A stretch of 33,413 bases of DNA from Lachnospiraceae bacterium (GCA_017439665.1 JAFSIS010000069.1:1-33413); one strand, 5' to 3'. Shown: positions 9,247 to 16,439, counted from the first letter of the stretch. Translations and numbers: made by a program. Notes: generated from the letters alone by a model not told the origin.

Positions 9247-9274
9247 TGTATTGTTTCTTTTGAAAAAATATAAT
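9246..9274 (+). promoter_or_regulatory. promoter of the iron-siderophore transport operon
   Basis: A weak -35 (TTGTAT, 9246-9251) and a perfect TATAAT (9269-9274) are 17 nt apart. Poor -35 plus good -10 is typical of activator-dependent promoters, and the repeat array ends exactly at the -35. Transcription should begin near 9281. Confidence 0.7.
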
Positions 9275-9281
9275 AAACCAT

Positions 9282-9311
9282 GTTCGCAGAAAGAAGCGAA
9301 CCTTATTTTTT
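9282..9311 (+). promoter_or_regulatory. hairpin followed by T-rich tract in the transporter leader
   Basis: GTTCGC (9282-9287) pairs with GCGAAC (9296-9301), followed by CTTATTTTTTA. It sits at the expected transcription start, so it could protect the 5' end of the mRNA or act as a weak attenuator. Confidence 0.4.
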
Positions 9312-9348
9312 ATCATAGGTTAGTTATTTCTAATAAAAGTTTGCGGAG

Positions 9349-10368
9349 GTGTTTTCTATAAAAAAATATCGATCAACGATCATCCTGGGAACGGTGCTTC
9401 TGATCCTGTCACTCTTATCCCTGTTCGTAGGGGTGATCGACATCAACCTACATAATCTGTTTTCGGGCAATGGAATGGAGCTGAAGATCTTTCTTCTGGC
9501 CAGACTGCCCAGGCTTCTGGCTGTACTTTGTACCGGTGTGGGAATGAGTGTGGCAGGGCTGATCATGCAGCAGCTATGCATGAACAAATTCGTTTCTCCC
9601 AGCACCGGCTCCACCATACAGTCAGCCCAGTTTGGTATTCTTCTATCCCTGGTGTTTATCCCTTCCCTGGGATTGTGGGGAAGGGTGATTCTGGCCTTTG
9701 TGACAGCGGTTTTGGGAACCTGGATCTTTGTCTGGTTTATCCAGCGTATCCAGTTTAAAAATACGGTATTGGTGCCTCTTATCGGCATCATGTTCGGAAA
9801 TGTGCTGGGCGGTATTATCAATTTTATTGCCTATAAATTTGAAGTAACCCAGCAGCTGTCCACCTACTTCGTAGGCTCCTTTGCTTTGATCATCAAGGGG
9901 AATTACGAGCTGGTCTGGCTGGCTCTGCCTTTAGTCATCCTGGCCTTTGCCTTTGCCAACCACTTCAATATTGTGGGTATGGGAAAGGATTTCTCTGAAA
10001 ATCTGGGAGTCAATTATAAGCTGGTTTTGTTTGTGGGTCTTACCATTTCTGCCATGATCACGGCAAGCGTGGTGACGGTGGTGGGACAGATTTCCTATAT
10101 TGGTCTGATCATTCCCAATATTGTAGCCATGTTCAAGGGAGATAAGATCCGGGGGAGCCTGATCGATACGGCCCTTTTCGGAGCCCTCTTCGTTCTGGCG
10201 GCGGATATGATTGCCAGGACGGTGATCAGCCCCTATGAGCTGCCCATTGAACTGATCGTGGGTATTGTGGGAAGTATCCTGTTTATTGCCATGCTGATCT
10301 ACAAATTGAATCATGGAAGAAAGGCAATCAGACTGGGAAAAGCAAAGGAGGGCTCCTGTTGTGGATAA
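9349..10368 (+). CDS. FecCD-type siderophore ABC permease (YclN/CeuB-like)
   Basis: The product is a polytopic membrane protein of about 336-339 residues with the FecCD signature: R-L-P-R-L-L-A-V-L-C-T-G-V-G-M-S-V-A-G near residues 50-70, N-K-F-V-S-P-S-T-G-S, and the late G-L-I-I-P-N-I-V-A-M coupling helix that contacts the ATPase. Gene order permease-permease-ATPase-binding protein matches Bacillus yclNOPQ and Campylobacter ceuBCDA (petrobactin/enterobactin-type ferric siderophores). The start is odd: GTG 9349 overlaps the ribosome site GGAGG (9345-9349), whereas codon ATA 9358 has ideal spacing and would give the usual M-K-K-Y-R start. Either GTG 9349 or a non-standard ATA is used. It begins the operon after the 9246 promoter. 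Confidence 0.88.
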   Translation: MFSIKKYRSTIILGTVLLILSLLSLFVGVIDINLHNLFSGNGMELKIFLLARLPRLLAVLCTGVGMSVAGLIMQQLCMNKFVSPSTGSTIQSAQFGILLSLVFIPSLGLWGRVILAFVTAVLGTWIFVWFIQRIQFKNTVLVPLIGIMFGNVLGGIINFIAYKFEVTQQLSTYFVGSFALIIKGNYELVWLALPLVILAFAFANHFNIVGMGKDFSENLGVNYKLVLFVGLTISAMITASVVTVVGQISYIGLIIPNIVAMFKGDKIRGSLIDTALFGALFVLAADMIARTVISPYELPIELIVGIVGSILFIAMLIYKLNHGRKAIRLGKAKEGSCCG

Positions 10369-10415
10369 CATAAAAAAGATGGAAAGTGGGAATGAAAAAA
10401 AGGAGGAATTATATT

Positions 10416-11468
10416 ATGGATAGTGGAATCCTGACCCGACCTGCGACGGGAAGTGCAGGTATCGCCAGGGGAGAGAGGGTGAAGCCCTACCGTACGCCGG
10501 CCCAGAAAGCCAATGTGAGAAATCTGATCTTTCTGGCAGTGATTGTCATGGTGGTATGTGCCTGTTATCTTCTGGTCAATGCCTATCCGGATAAGCCACA
10601 GCTTTTTCGATATGTGCTGTCTCTTCGGATTCCCACTCTGGCGGTGATGCTGATCGCTGCCTTTGCCATCGGTGGGGCATCCATTATTTTTCAGTCCATT
10701 ATTAACAATCGTATTGTAACCCCCTGCCTGTTGGGGATGAACTCCATGTATACCCTGGTACATACGGCAGTAGTCTTTGTGGTAGGCTCCGGCAGTATCG
10801 TTGCCACCAACTCAAATGTGTCTTTTGCAGTGGATCTGGTGGTCATGGGAATTGCAGCCACCTTCGTCTATTCTTATCTGTTCAGAAAAACAGGAAATAA
10901 CGTGTTGTATGTGCTCCTGATCGGTACGGTGCTTTCTTCGTTTTTTGGAAGTATCCAGTCCACCATGATCCGGGTTATGGATCCCAATGAGTATGACACT
11001 CTGCTGACCACTTTAGTGGCAGATTTTAACAATGTAAATTCTGAGGTGATCCTCTTTTCCCTGCTGCTGATTGCGGCATTGGTGATTTTTTTACGAAAGG
11101 AGCTGCAGCTTTTGGATGTGATCACTTTGGGAAAAGATCAGGCTGTCAATCTGGGTGTGGATTATGACCGCACGGTAAGGCGTCTGATGCTGGGTGTGGT
11201 TCTGTGTATAGCCGTAGCTACGGCCATGGTAGGACCCATTTCCTTTCTGGGTCTGATCATTGCCAATCTGGCAAGGCAGCTGCTTCGAACCCATAAGCAC
11301 AGCCATCTGATCCTGGGGGCAGCCCTTATGGGCATGCTGGCCATCATTGCCGGACAGTTGATCAGTCAGCATGTATTCAGCTATGCCGTGCCCATCAGTA
11401 CCTTCATTACCATAGGAGGCGGAATCTATTTCCTCTACCTTCTGTTGTTTAAAAAGGGAGGAATATAA
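10416..11468 (+). CDS. FecCD-type siderophore ABC permease (YclO/CeuC-like)
   Basis: The second membrane subunit has 350 residues from ATG 10416. The frame runs back to GTG 10386, but AGGAGG at 10401-10406 with 9 nt spacing fixes ATG 10416. The first 40 residues are a soluble tail, followed by about nine hydrophobic helices. FecCD landmarks are L-R-I-P-T-L-A-V-M-L-I-A-A-F-A-I-G-G-A, N-N-R-I-V-T-P-C-L-L-G-M-N-S, and G-P-I-S-F-L-G-L-I-I-A-N-L-A-R. It should pair with the preceding permease to form the channel. It lies 47 nt after the first permease and 2 nt ahead of the ATPase gene. Confidence 0.9.
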   Translation: MDSGILTRPATGSAGIARGERVKPYRTPAQKANVRNLIFLAVIVMVVCACYLLVNAYPDKPQLFRYVLSLRIPTLAVMLIAAFAIGGASIIFQSIINNRIVTPCLLGMNSMYTLVHTAVVFVVGSGSIVATNSNVSFAVDLVVMGIAATFVYSYLFRKTGNNVLYVLLIGTVLSSFFGSIQSTMIRVMDPNEYDTLLTTLVADFNNVNSEVILFSLLLIAALVIFLRKELQLLDVITLGKDQAVNLGVDYDRTVRRLMLGVVLCIAVATAMVGPISFLGLIIANLARQLLRTHKHSHLILGAALMGMLAIIAGQLISQHVFSYAVPISTFITIGGGIYFLYLLLFKKGGI

Positions 11469-11470
11469 AA

Positions 11471-12223
11471 ATGAAGATTACCAATTTAAAGAAAAAATAT
11501 GATGGCAAAACGGTGGTGGATTCGGTCAGCTTTACCATTCCCAGGGGAAAGGTACTGTCCCTGATCGGTCCCAATGGAGCGGGGAAATCCACGGTCATGG
11601 GGATGATCTCCCGATTGATCGCCAGAGATGCAGGAGATATTCATTTTGAAGATAAGGATCTTTCCCATTGGAACAGCAAGGAGCTGGCAAAAAAGCTTGC
11701 CATACTGACTCAGCATAACAATGTGCAGATGAAGCTGACCGTACGGGAGCTGGTGGCTTTCGGCCGCTTTCCTTACTCCGGCAGCAGGCTGACTGCCGAG
11801 GACGTGAGGATGATCGATAAAGCCATTGCTTATATGGAGCTTCAGGAGTTTGAAGACCGGTTTATCGATGAGCTATCCGGTGGTCAGCGGCAGAGAGCCT
11901 ATATTGCCATGGTCATTGCCCAGGATACGGAATATGTACTTCTGGATGAGCCCACCAACAATCTGGACATTTATCATGCTTCCAATATGATGCGTACCGT
12001 TCGCCGTCTCTGTGACGAGCTGGGAAAAACGGTGATCCTTGTGCTTCATGAAATCAACTATGCGGCCTTTTATTCAGATTATATCTGTGCCTTTGTAGAC
12101 GGAAAGATCGCCAAATTTGAAAAGGTGGAGGATGTCATCAATAAAGAAACACTTTCAGAGATTTACAAGGTGGATTTTGAGATCATCCACATCAACGGGA
12201 AACCCCTTTCGGTCTACTATTAA
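11471..12223 (+). CDS. siderophore ABC transporter ATPase (YclP/CeuD-like)
   Basis: A 250-residue ABC ATPase with every key motif: Walker A G-P-N-G-A-G-K-S-T (about 33-41), Q-loop in I-L-T-Q-H-N-N, signature L-S-G-G-Q-R-Q-R, Walker B Y-V-L-L-D-E-P, D-loop N-N-L-D, and switch histidine in V-L-H-E-I-N. The run S-K-E-L-A-K-K-L-A-I-L and the F-G-R-F-P-Y-S segment resemble Bacillus YclP closely. It powers uptake through the two permeases just upstream. ATG 11471 is 2 nt after the permease stop, with AGGAGG-like GGGAGG overlapping the permease end, so translation is coupled. Confidence 0.92.
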   Translation: MKITNLKKKYDGKTVVDSVSFTIPRGKVLSLIGPNGAGKSTVMGMISRLIARDAGDIHFEDKDLSHWNSKELAKKLAILTQHNNVQMKLTVRELVAFGRFPYSGSRLTAEDVRMIDKAIAYMELQEFEDRFIDELSGGQRQRAYIAMVIAQDTEYVLLDEPTNNLDIYHASNMMRTVRRLCDELGKTVILVLHEINYAAFYSDYICAFVDGKIAKFEKVEDVINKETLSEIYKVDFEIIHINGKPLSVYY

Positions 12224-12254
12224 AGAAGTCTGTACTGAAAAAAGCAGACAGATT

Positions 12255-12368
12255 GTAACAGTCCAGTCTTCTGCCTGACTGTTACGGGGGATTGCCCTTA
12301 ACCATGAATAAGGAAGGTAACCCGCAAGGGATTACATAAAAAAGGTAACTGCTCAGAGCCTTGCGGGT
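12255..12368 (+). promoter_or_regulatory. two stable hairpins between ATPase and binding-protein genes
   Basis: GTAACAGTC (12255-12263) pairs perfectly with GACTGTTAC (12277-12285). ACCCGCAAGG (12320-12329) pairs perfectly with CCTTGCGGGT (12359-12368). Neither is followed by a T-run. The 191-nt gap has no clear promoter, so these are probably mRNA-processing or stabilising elements that let the binding protein be made in excess of the membrane subunits. Confidence 0.5.
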
Positions 12369-12414
12369 GGGGTTCTGAACAGGGACAAGAAACAAAGAAA
12401 AGGAGAGTTTATTT

Positions 12415-13491
12415 ATGAAAAAATTCATCGCAATTTTTATGGCGGCCATGATGCTGTTTGGCCTCACCGCCTGCGGCAGCAGTACAGACACGGCTTCTGC
12501 TGGGGCTGCCACCCAGGAGGCAGCTGAAACTACCGAAGCAGCTGCATCCACAGAAATCTCATCCACAGAAGCAACAGAAGGTTCTGCAGAGAAACCGGAA
12601 AGCATTACCATCACTTCCCTTAATGGAGACCGTGCCGAAACCCAGCTGGAGGTTCCCTATGATCCTCAGCGAATTGCGGTTCTGGACATGCCCTCTCTGG
12701 ATATTCTGGATTCCCTGGGTCTGGGTGACAGGATCGTAGGCAGTGCTTCCGTTACCATTGAGTACCTGACCGACTACAACCCGGACGATTCCAATGGAGC
12801 GATCATGAATCTGGGTACGGTAAAAACGGCAGACCTGGAAAAAGTAGCTGCCTGTGAACCGGACATCATCTTTATCGGTGGCAGACTGTCCTCCGTATAC
12901 AATGATCTTTCTGCTATTGCTCCCGTAGTTTATCTGGCAGTGGATTATGAAAAGGGTGTGGTAGAAAGCACTGCTGACAATGCCAAAACCTTAGCTTCTA
13001 TTTTTGGACTGGAGAATGAGATCGATGCCAAAATGGAAGGCTTTCAGGCAAGGATTGATGCTCTTAAGGCAGTGCTGGAAGGAAAGGATGTTCTTCTTTC
13101 CATGTATAACAGCAATGCCCTGGGTCTGATGGATACCGAATCCCAGTTAAACATCATTGCCAAGGAGCTGGGAGCCAACAACCTGGGAGAAACCGTAGGT
13201 GAAACGGAAAAGGCTACCCATGGAGAAGAAGCCTCCTGGGAAACCATCATTACCTTAAATCCTGAGTATATGTTCGTGCTTGACAGAAGTACGGCAACCG
13301 GTGCCGCCGGGGAAGACGTGCTGGGAGCAAAGGAAGTGATTGAAAATGACCTGATCAAGGAGCTGGACGTATACAAGGATGGTAAGATCATTTACTTTAT
13401 TGACCATGCCAACGTTTGGTACACCTCCACAGGAGGCATCCAGGCACTGGATACCATGCTGGCCGATCTGGAAGGAGCGCTTCTTCCTTAA
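12415..13491 (+). CDS. siderophore-binding lipoprotein of ABC transporter (YclQ/CeuA-like)
   Basis: The 358-residue protein has a lipoprotein signal: M-K-K start, hydrophobic core and lipobox L-T-A-C with Cys20. It is followed by an A/S/T/E-rich linker to about residue 60 that tethers it to the membrane. The folded part opens with Y-D-P-Q-R-I-A-V-L-D-M-P-S-L-D-I-L, matching the FepB/CeuA type-III binding fold, and includes L-G-T-V-K-T-A-D-L-E-K-V and E-P-D-I-I-F-I-G-G-R. It captures the ferric siderophore outside the cell and hands it to the permeases. The start ATG follows AAAGGAGAG. It is last in the operon and ends at a terminator. Confidence 0.92.
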   Translation: MKKFIAIFMAAMMLFGLTACGSSTDTASAGAATQEAAETTEAAASTEISSTEATEGSAEKPESITITSLNGDRAETQLEVPYDPQRIAVLDMPSLDILDSLGLGDRIVGSASVTIEYLTDYNPDDSNGAIMNLGTVKTADLEKVAACEPDIIFIGGRLSSVYNDLSAIAPVVYLAVDYEKGVVESTADNAKTLASIFGLENEIDAKMEGFQARIDALKAVLEGKDVLLSMYNSNALGLMDTESQLNIIAKELGANNLGETVGETEKATHGEEASWETIITLNPEYMFVLDRSTATGAAGEDVLGAKEVIENDLIKELDVYKDGKIIYFIDHANVWYTSTGGIQALDTMLADLEGALLP

Positions 13492-13492
13492 G

Positions 13493-13537
13493 ATCATGTC
13501 CTATAAAATCATGTTCCATAAGATTATGTACCATGAT
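13493..13537 (+). repeat. three 15-bp imperfect direct repeats
   Basis: ATCATGTCCTATAAA, ATCATGTTCCATAAG and ATTATGTACCATGAT follow each other directly after the binding-protein stop codon, with starts at 13493, 13508 and 13523. They do not extend the coding frame. Their role is unknown; they could mark local slippage. Confidence 0.55.
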
Positions 13538-13551
13538 TAAAAAAGATTTTT

Positions 13552-13591
13552 GAAAAGGGGGAATCTCATCTGATGAGGTTGCCTCTTTTCT
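13552..13591 (+). terminator. terminator of the siderophore transport operon
   Basis: The left arm GAAAAGGGGGAATCTCATC pairs with GATGAGGTTGCCTCTTTTC (with a few mismatches and wobble pairs), and the transcript then runs into TTTGG. It lies about 60 nt after the last gene of the operon. Confidence 0.65.
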
Positions 13592-13599
13592 TTGGTAAA

Positions 13600-13932
13600 A
13601 GCCATATTTTGGCAGATAAAATAGAAAAAAAGTAAGTATATATATGCTCAAATCCCACTTCAAAGCCACCATTTAACAGATAAAAATAAAGAAAAGCAAG
13701 CTCATATATGCCGAAATCCCGCTTCGAAGCCACCATTTGGCAGATAAAAGAGAAAAAAAGTAAGCTTATATATGCTGAAATCCCGCTTCAAAGCCAAGAT
13801 TTAGCAGATAAAAGAGGAAAAAAGCAAGCTCATATATGCCGAAATCCCATTCGTAGTCCAAGATTTGGCAGATAAAAGAGAAAAAAAGCGAGTATATATA
13901 TGTCCAAATTCCACAAAAAAGCAAGCATATGG
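13600..13932 (+). repeat. 64-bp intergenic tandem repeat, five copies
   Basis: The marker GCAGATAAAA (ACAGATAAAA in copy 2) recurs with CAGATA at 13613, 13677, 13741, 13805 and 13869, an exact 64-bp period. Each unit holds an A-rich run (AGAGAAAAAAAG), a TATATATG-like core, AAATCCC, and a CTTCAAAGCC segment; copy 2 has the perfect palindrome GCTTCGAAGC. The last copy decays after about 40 bp. Because 64 is not a multiple of 3, open frames crossing it are not conserved proteins. The array directly abuts the surviving tail of a truncated permease gene. Copy-to-copy similarity suggests recent expansion. There are no unique spacers, so it is not CRISPR. Confidence 0.9.
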
Positions 13933-13949
13933 CATATAAGGAGGTGTAG

Positions 13950-14109
13950 ATCACCCTTTTGGGAGCCGTTTTTGTGCTGCTTTGTGATCTTTTGGCAAGA
14001 ACCCTTTTTGCCCCCCTATGAGATTCCTGTAGGGATTCTGATGTCAGTGATCGGCGGCCCCTTCTTTGTATGGCTGTTAATTCGAAAAAAAGGAGGACAT
14101 GGCCAATGA
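13950..14109 (+). pseudogene. C-terminal remnant of a third FecCD permease, frameshifted
   Basis: From 13950 one frame reads I-T-L-L-G-A-V-F-V-L-L-C-D-L-L-A-R-T-L-F-A-P. After a run of six C at 14011-14016 the sense continues in another frame as Y-E-I-P-V-G-I-L-M-S-V-I-G-G-P-F-F-V-W-L and ends R-K-K-G-G-H-G-Q at TGA 14107-14109. Joined, this is the standard last two helices of a FecCD permease. One extra C breaks the frame, and the first ~280 residues are missing, with the 64-bp repeats in their place. The stop overlaps the next ATPase start as ATGA, as in an intact transport operon. A 69-codon open frame from 13900 is only a chance fusion with repeat sequence. Confidence 0.85.
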
Positions 14110-14891
14110 TCCGGATCAGCAATCTCAGTACCGCTTATGGAGACAGGCAGATACTAAAGGATATCAGTCTGACTCTTGAAGCAGGAAAAATAACGGTGAT
14201 CGTGGGCCCCAACGGCTGCGGAAAAAGTACCCTGTTAAAAACGCTGGTGAAGCTAAATCCCATCAGCAGGGGAGAAATCCGGATCGGGGAAAATCCCATA
14301 GAGAGCTTAACCGCACCGGGCCTTGCCCGCCTGGTTGCCTACCTGCCCCAGAACAAGAGACCGCCGGATATATCTGCATTGAAGATGGTGCTCCATGGAC
14401 GCTTTGCCTGGCTGAACTATCCCCGGAAATACCGGAAGGAGGATATTCAGATCGCTGAAAGTGCCCTGGCCTGGGCAGGGATGGAGGAAAGTGGGAAGGA
14501 AGTAGTCAGCCGGCTTTCCGGAGGAATGCAGCAAAAGGTCTATCTGGCTATGGCTCTTGCCCAGGATACAGAAATGATCCTGTTGGATGAGCCCACTACC
14601 TATCTGGATATCGGCTATCAGCTCAGACTGATGGAAATGGTGGTAAAACTGGCAGAAGAAGGAAAGGGAGTGGTCATGGTGCTTCATGATCTGCCCCAGG
14701 CATTGAAGATTGCTCACAAGGTGGTGGTAATGAAGGAAGGCAGAATCGCCGGACAGGGAAGCCCCGGAGAGGTTCTGGAGAGTGGGATCCTTCCTGAAGT
14801 ATTCGGTGTGGAAATAGAAAAGGTACAGGGAAAACGCGGAGAATACTATCTTTGTGAAGCACTCCCCCAGAGAAAGGAGGTGGAAGGCTGA
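14106..14891 (+). CDS. FecE/FepC-type iron or corrinoid ABC transporter ATPase
   Basis: A 261-residue ABC ATPase from ATG 14106. An earlier in-frame ATG (14070) lies inside the permease remnant; AGGAGG at 14091-14096 and the ATGA overlap support 14106. Motifs are Walker A G-P-N-G-C-G-K-S-T-L, Q-loop Y-L-P-Q-N-K, signature L-S-G-G-M-Q-Q-K, Walker B M-I-L-L-D-E-P, and switch His in V-L-H-D-L-P. The protein looks intact, but its membrane partner is destroyed and no binding protein lies beside it. It may be an orphan, or serve permeases encoded elsewhere. The next gene, a broken precorrin-2 dehydrogenase, overlaps its stop by 1 nt and suggests a tetrapyrrole or iron theme. Confidence 0.88.
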   Translation: MIRISNLSTAYGDRQILKDISLTLEAGKITVIVGPNGCGKSTLLKTLVKLNPISRGEIRIGENPIESLTAPGLARLVAYLPQNKRPPDISALKMVLHGRFAWLNYPRKYRKEDIQIAESALAWAGMEESGKEVVSRLSGGMQQKVYLAMALAQDTEMILLDEPTTYLDIGYQLRLMEMVVKLAEEGKGVVMVLHDLPQALKIAHKVVVMKEGRIAGQGSPGEVLESGILPEVFGVEIEKVQGKRGEYYLCEALPQRKEVEG

Positions 14892-15516
14892 TGCCCTGTT
14901 TTCCGTTTTTTATAGATATTGAAGGTCGGGAAGGTCTGATCATCGGCGGAGGAAAGCATGCCCTGGAGAAGGTCAGGCGCCTTCTGCCCTATGGCCCAGT
15001 ACTCAGGGTCATTGCGTCAAAGTTTATGGAGGCCTTTGAAGAGCCCCTGGAAGGGGAGAGCGTAGAGCTTGTCTGAAAACAGTTTGAAGAAAAAGACCTG
15101 GGGAGGAAGCCCTTTTTTGTTATTGCGGCAGATGAGGACAGGGAAGAAAACCGGCGTATTGCCCTGCTGTGCCGCAAGAAGGGCATCCTGGTTAATGCAG
15201 TGGATGACGGGGAGTATTGTGACTTTATTTTTCCGGCCCTGATCGCCAGGGGAAGCTTCTCTTTGGGAATCTGTACGGGAGGAGCCAGCCCGGCAACGGG
15301 AGTATTACTGAAAAAAAGAATGGAGAAGCAGATTCCGGAAAACATCGAAGAAATCCTGGATTTTTTACAAAAAAGCGCCCCCGGATCCGGGAAAGCATTC
15401 CCGATAAAAAGATGAGATTTGCTTTTTATTATCAGTTATCCAGTCTGTGTATGGAAGAAAACCGTGGATTGACAGAGGAAGAATTTGAGAAACTGTTTGC
15501 ATCGCAAATTGTTTGA
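14891..15516 (+). pseudogene. precorrin-2 dehydrogenase / siroheme synthase (Met8p/CysG-N type), doubly disrupted
   Basis: The frame from ATG 14891 gives F-P-F-F-I-D-I-E-G and the NAD-binding loop L-I-I-G-G-G-K-H-A-L-E-K-V. It meets TGA at 15074-15076, then continues in the same frame with F-F-V-I-A-A-D-E-D, I-L-V-N-A-V-D-D and F-P-A-L-I-A-R-G-S-F-S-L-G-I-C-T-G-G-A-S-P, the Met8p core. A C-to-T change of CGA would explain the stop. Near 15367-15375 an A-run appears one base short: the sense moves to the frame R-E-S-I-P-D-K-K-M-R-F-A-F-Y-Y then M-E-E-N-R-G-L-T-E-E-E-F, ending at TGA 15516. Repaired, it would be about 209 residues. The enzyme oxidises precorrin-2 to sirohydrochlorin with NAD. 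Two independent lesions make loss of function likely. Confidence 0.85.
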
Positions 15517-15587
15517 CGGTACAATTTGCTTATAACAAATCAACAAAACGGAAACATTTAAGCAGTATCGCAAGTAAAATTTGCGAT
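15504..15587 (+). promoter_or_regulatory. two palindromic operator-like sites ahead of the Crp/Fnr gene
   Basis: GCAAATTGT (15504-15512) and ACAATTTGC (15521-15529) form a perfect 9-bp inverted repeat with an 8-nt spacer. ATCGCAA (15567-15573) and TTGCGAT (15581-15587) form a perfect 7-bp inverted repeat with a 7-nt spacer. Both share the half-site GCAA. They lie 17-100 nt before ATG 15604, a place expected for autoregulation by the Crp/Fnr protein. The first overlaps the decayed end of the precorrin-2 dehydrogenase gene. Confidence 0.6.
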
Positions 15588-15603
15588 ATGCAAGAGGATG
15601 ATT

Positions 15604-16287
15604 ATGAAAGATCAGTTAAGACGGTTGGAGATTTTTGCAGGTATAGCACCTGAAACAATGGAAGGATTGAAACAGGCAGGAAGATTTTCGGATGTGCCAA
15701 AGGGAGCGGTACTTATCCGGGCAAGGGAAGAGGCTCCCTGCGTATTTTTTCAGCTTTCCGGCAAATCTATCGTATATAATCTGACCCATTCCGGACAGAG
15801 AAAGATTCTGTTTATTTTCGGTTCCGGTGCCCTGCTCAACGAACGGATACTGAATCATCACACCTCCGGTGTATTTTGCGAGGTTTATGAGTCGGGAAGT
15901 ATCTTCCGGATTCCTGTAACGGAGTTCATTGCCCTGATGGAAAAGGATTTTGTGCTTACGACCAACATTCTGGAGGCACAGGAAAAGAAGCTGTGGCGGC
16001 TCAGCCATCAGCTGAAAAATACTGCAGGAGGTATCTATCTGGAGAAAAAACTGGCTTCCAAGCTCTGGAAGCTGGCCAGAGATTTTGGGATTCCGGTGGA
16101 AAAGGGAATTGAAATTGACATGAACCTGTCCGTTACCTTTCTGGCGGATATGCTGGGAGTACCCAGGGAAACAACCTCCAGGGCCTGTGGAATGCTGGTG
16201 GAATATGGGCTGATCAAGGCGGAAAAAAAGAGGATTACTATTCTGGATTCAGAAAAAATGTCTGCCTTCTATAAGAATGGTAACTAA
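15604..16287 (+). CDS. Crp/Fnr-family transcriptional regulator
   Basis: The 227-residue protein has an N-terminal cyclic-nucleotide-type sensor barrel (about 1-115, with L-R-R-L-E-I-F-A-G-I and R-K-I-L-F-I-F-G-S-G-A-L-L-N-E), a long dimer helix, and a C-terminal winged helix with M-N-L-S-V-T-F-L-A-D-M-L-G-V-P-R-E-T-T-S-R. It lacks the N-terminal cysteine set of Fnr, so an iron-sulfur sensor is unlikely; the effector is unknown. The frame opens two codons earlier (15598), but AAGAGG at 15592-15597 fits ATG 15604 better. Two palindromes upstream suggest autoregulation. It was probably the neighbour and regulator of the TDT transporter now cut off by the insertion element. Confidence 0.88.
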   Translation: MKDQLRRLEIFAGIAPETMEGLKQAGRFSDVPKGAVLIRAREEAPCVFFQLSGKSIVYNLTHSGQRKILFIFGSGALLNERILNHHTSGVFCEVYESGSIFRIPVTEFIALMEKDFVLTTNILEAQEKKLWRLSHQLKNTAGGIYLEKKLASKLWKLARDFGIPVEKGIEIDMNLSVTFLADMLGVPRETTSRACGMLVEYGLIKAEKKRITILDSEKMSAFYKNGN

Positions 16288-16326
16288 GCCTTGATTTTAT
16301 GGTAAAAATGTAACTATTCAGGACAA

Positions 16327-16439
16327 GGGGCTGTCGGTTAATACCGATTTTTAGCCCCTGGCAAGCAGGGAGGAGACGATCCCACAGAATACGGGCTTTT
16401 TCAAAGCCAGAATTCTCTGACGGGTTGTCTCCTCCTTTT
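16327..16439 (+). terminator. structured region with terminator after the Crp/Fnr gene
   Basis: The first hairpin has GGGGCT (16327-16332) with AGCCCC (16353-16358), and CGGT/ACCG nested inside. The second has GGAGGAGAC (16369-16377) with GTCTCCTCC (16427-16435), a nested GGCTTT/AAAGCC pair, and then TTTT. The second is a good rho-independent terminator with an unusually long, structured loop. The pair could also be a small RNA; nothing identifies one. Confidence 0.6.

Noticed and set aside
10361..10423. GTG 10361 as start of the second permease
   Set aside because: That frame stops at TAG a few codons later; AGGAGG and ATG 10416 give the correct start.
13600..13932. A CRISPR array
   Set aside because: The 64-bp units are contiguous copies with no unique spacers and no cas genes nearby.
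13900..14109. A 69-residue small protein
   Set aside because: Its front is repeat sequence and its end is the frameshifted tail of a FecCD permease.
13397..14122. Minus-strand open frames across the 64-bp repeats
   Set aside because: The period is not a multiple of 3, so each copy is read in a different frame; there are no ribosome sites.
15074..15076. TGA read as selenocysteine in precorrin-2 dehydrogenase
   Set aside because: The family has no selenoprotein members I know of, no hairpin element was seen after it, and a second frameshift lies downstream.
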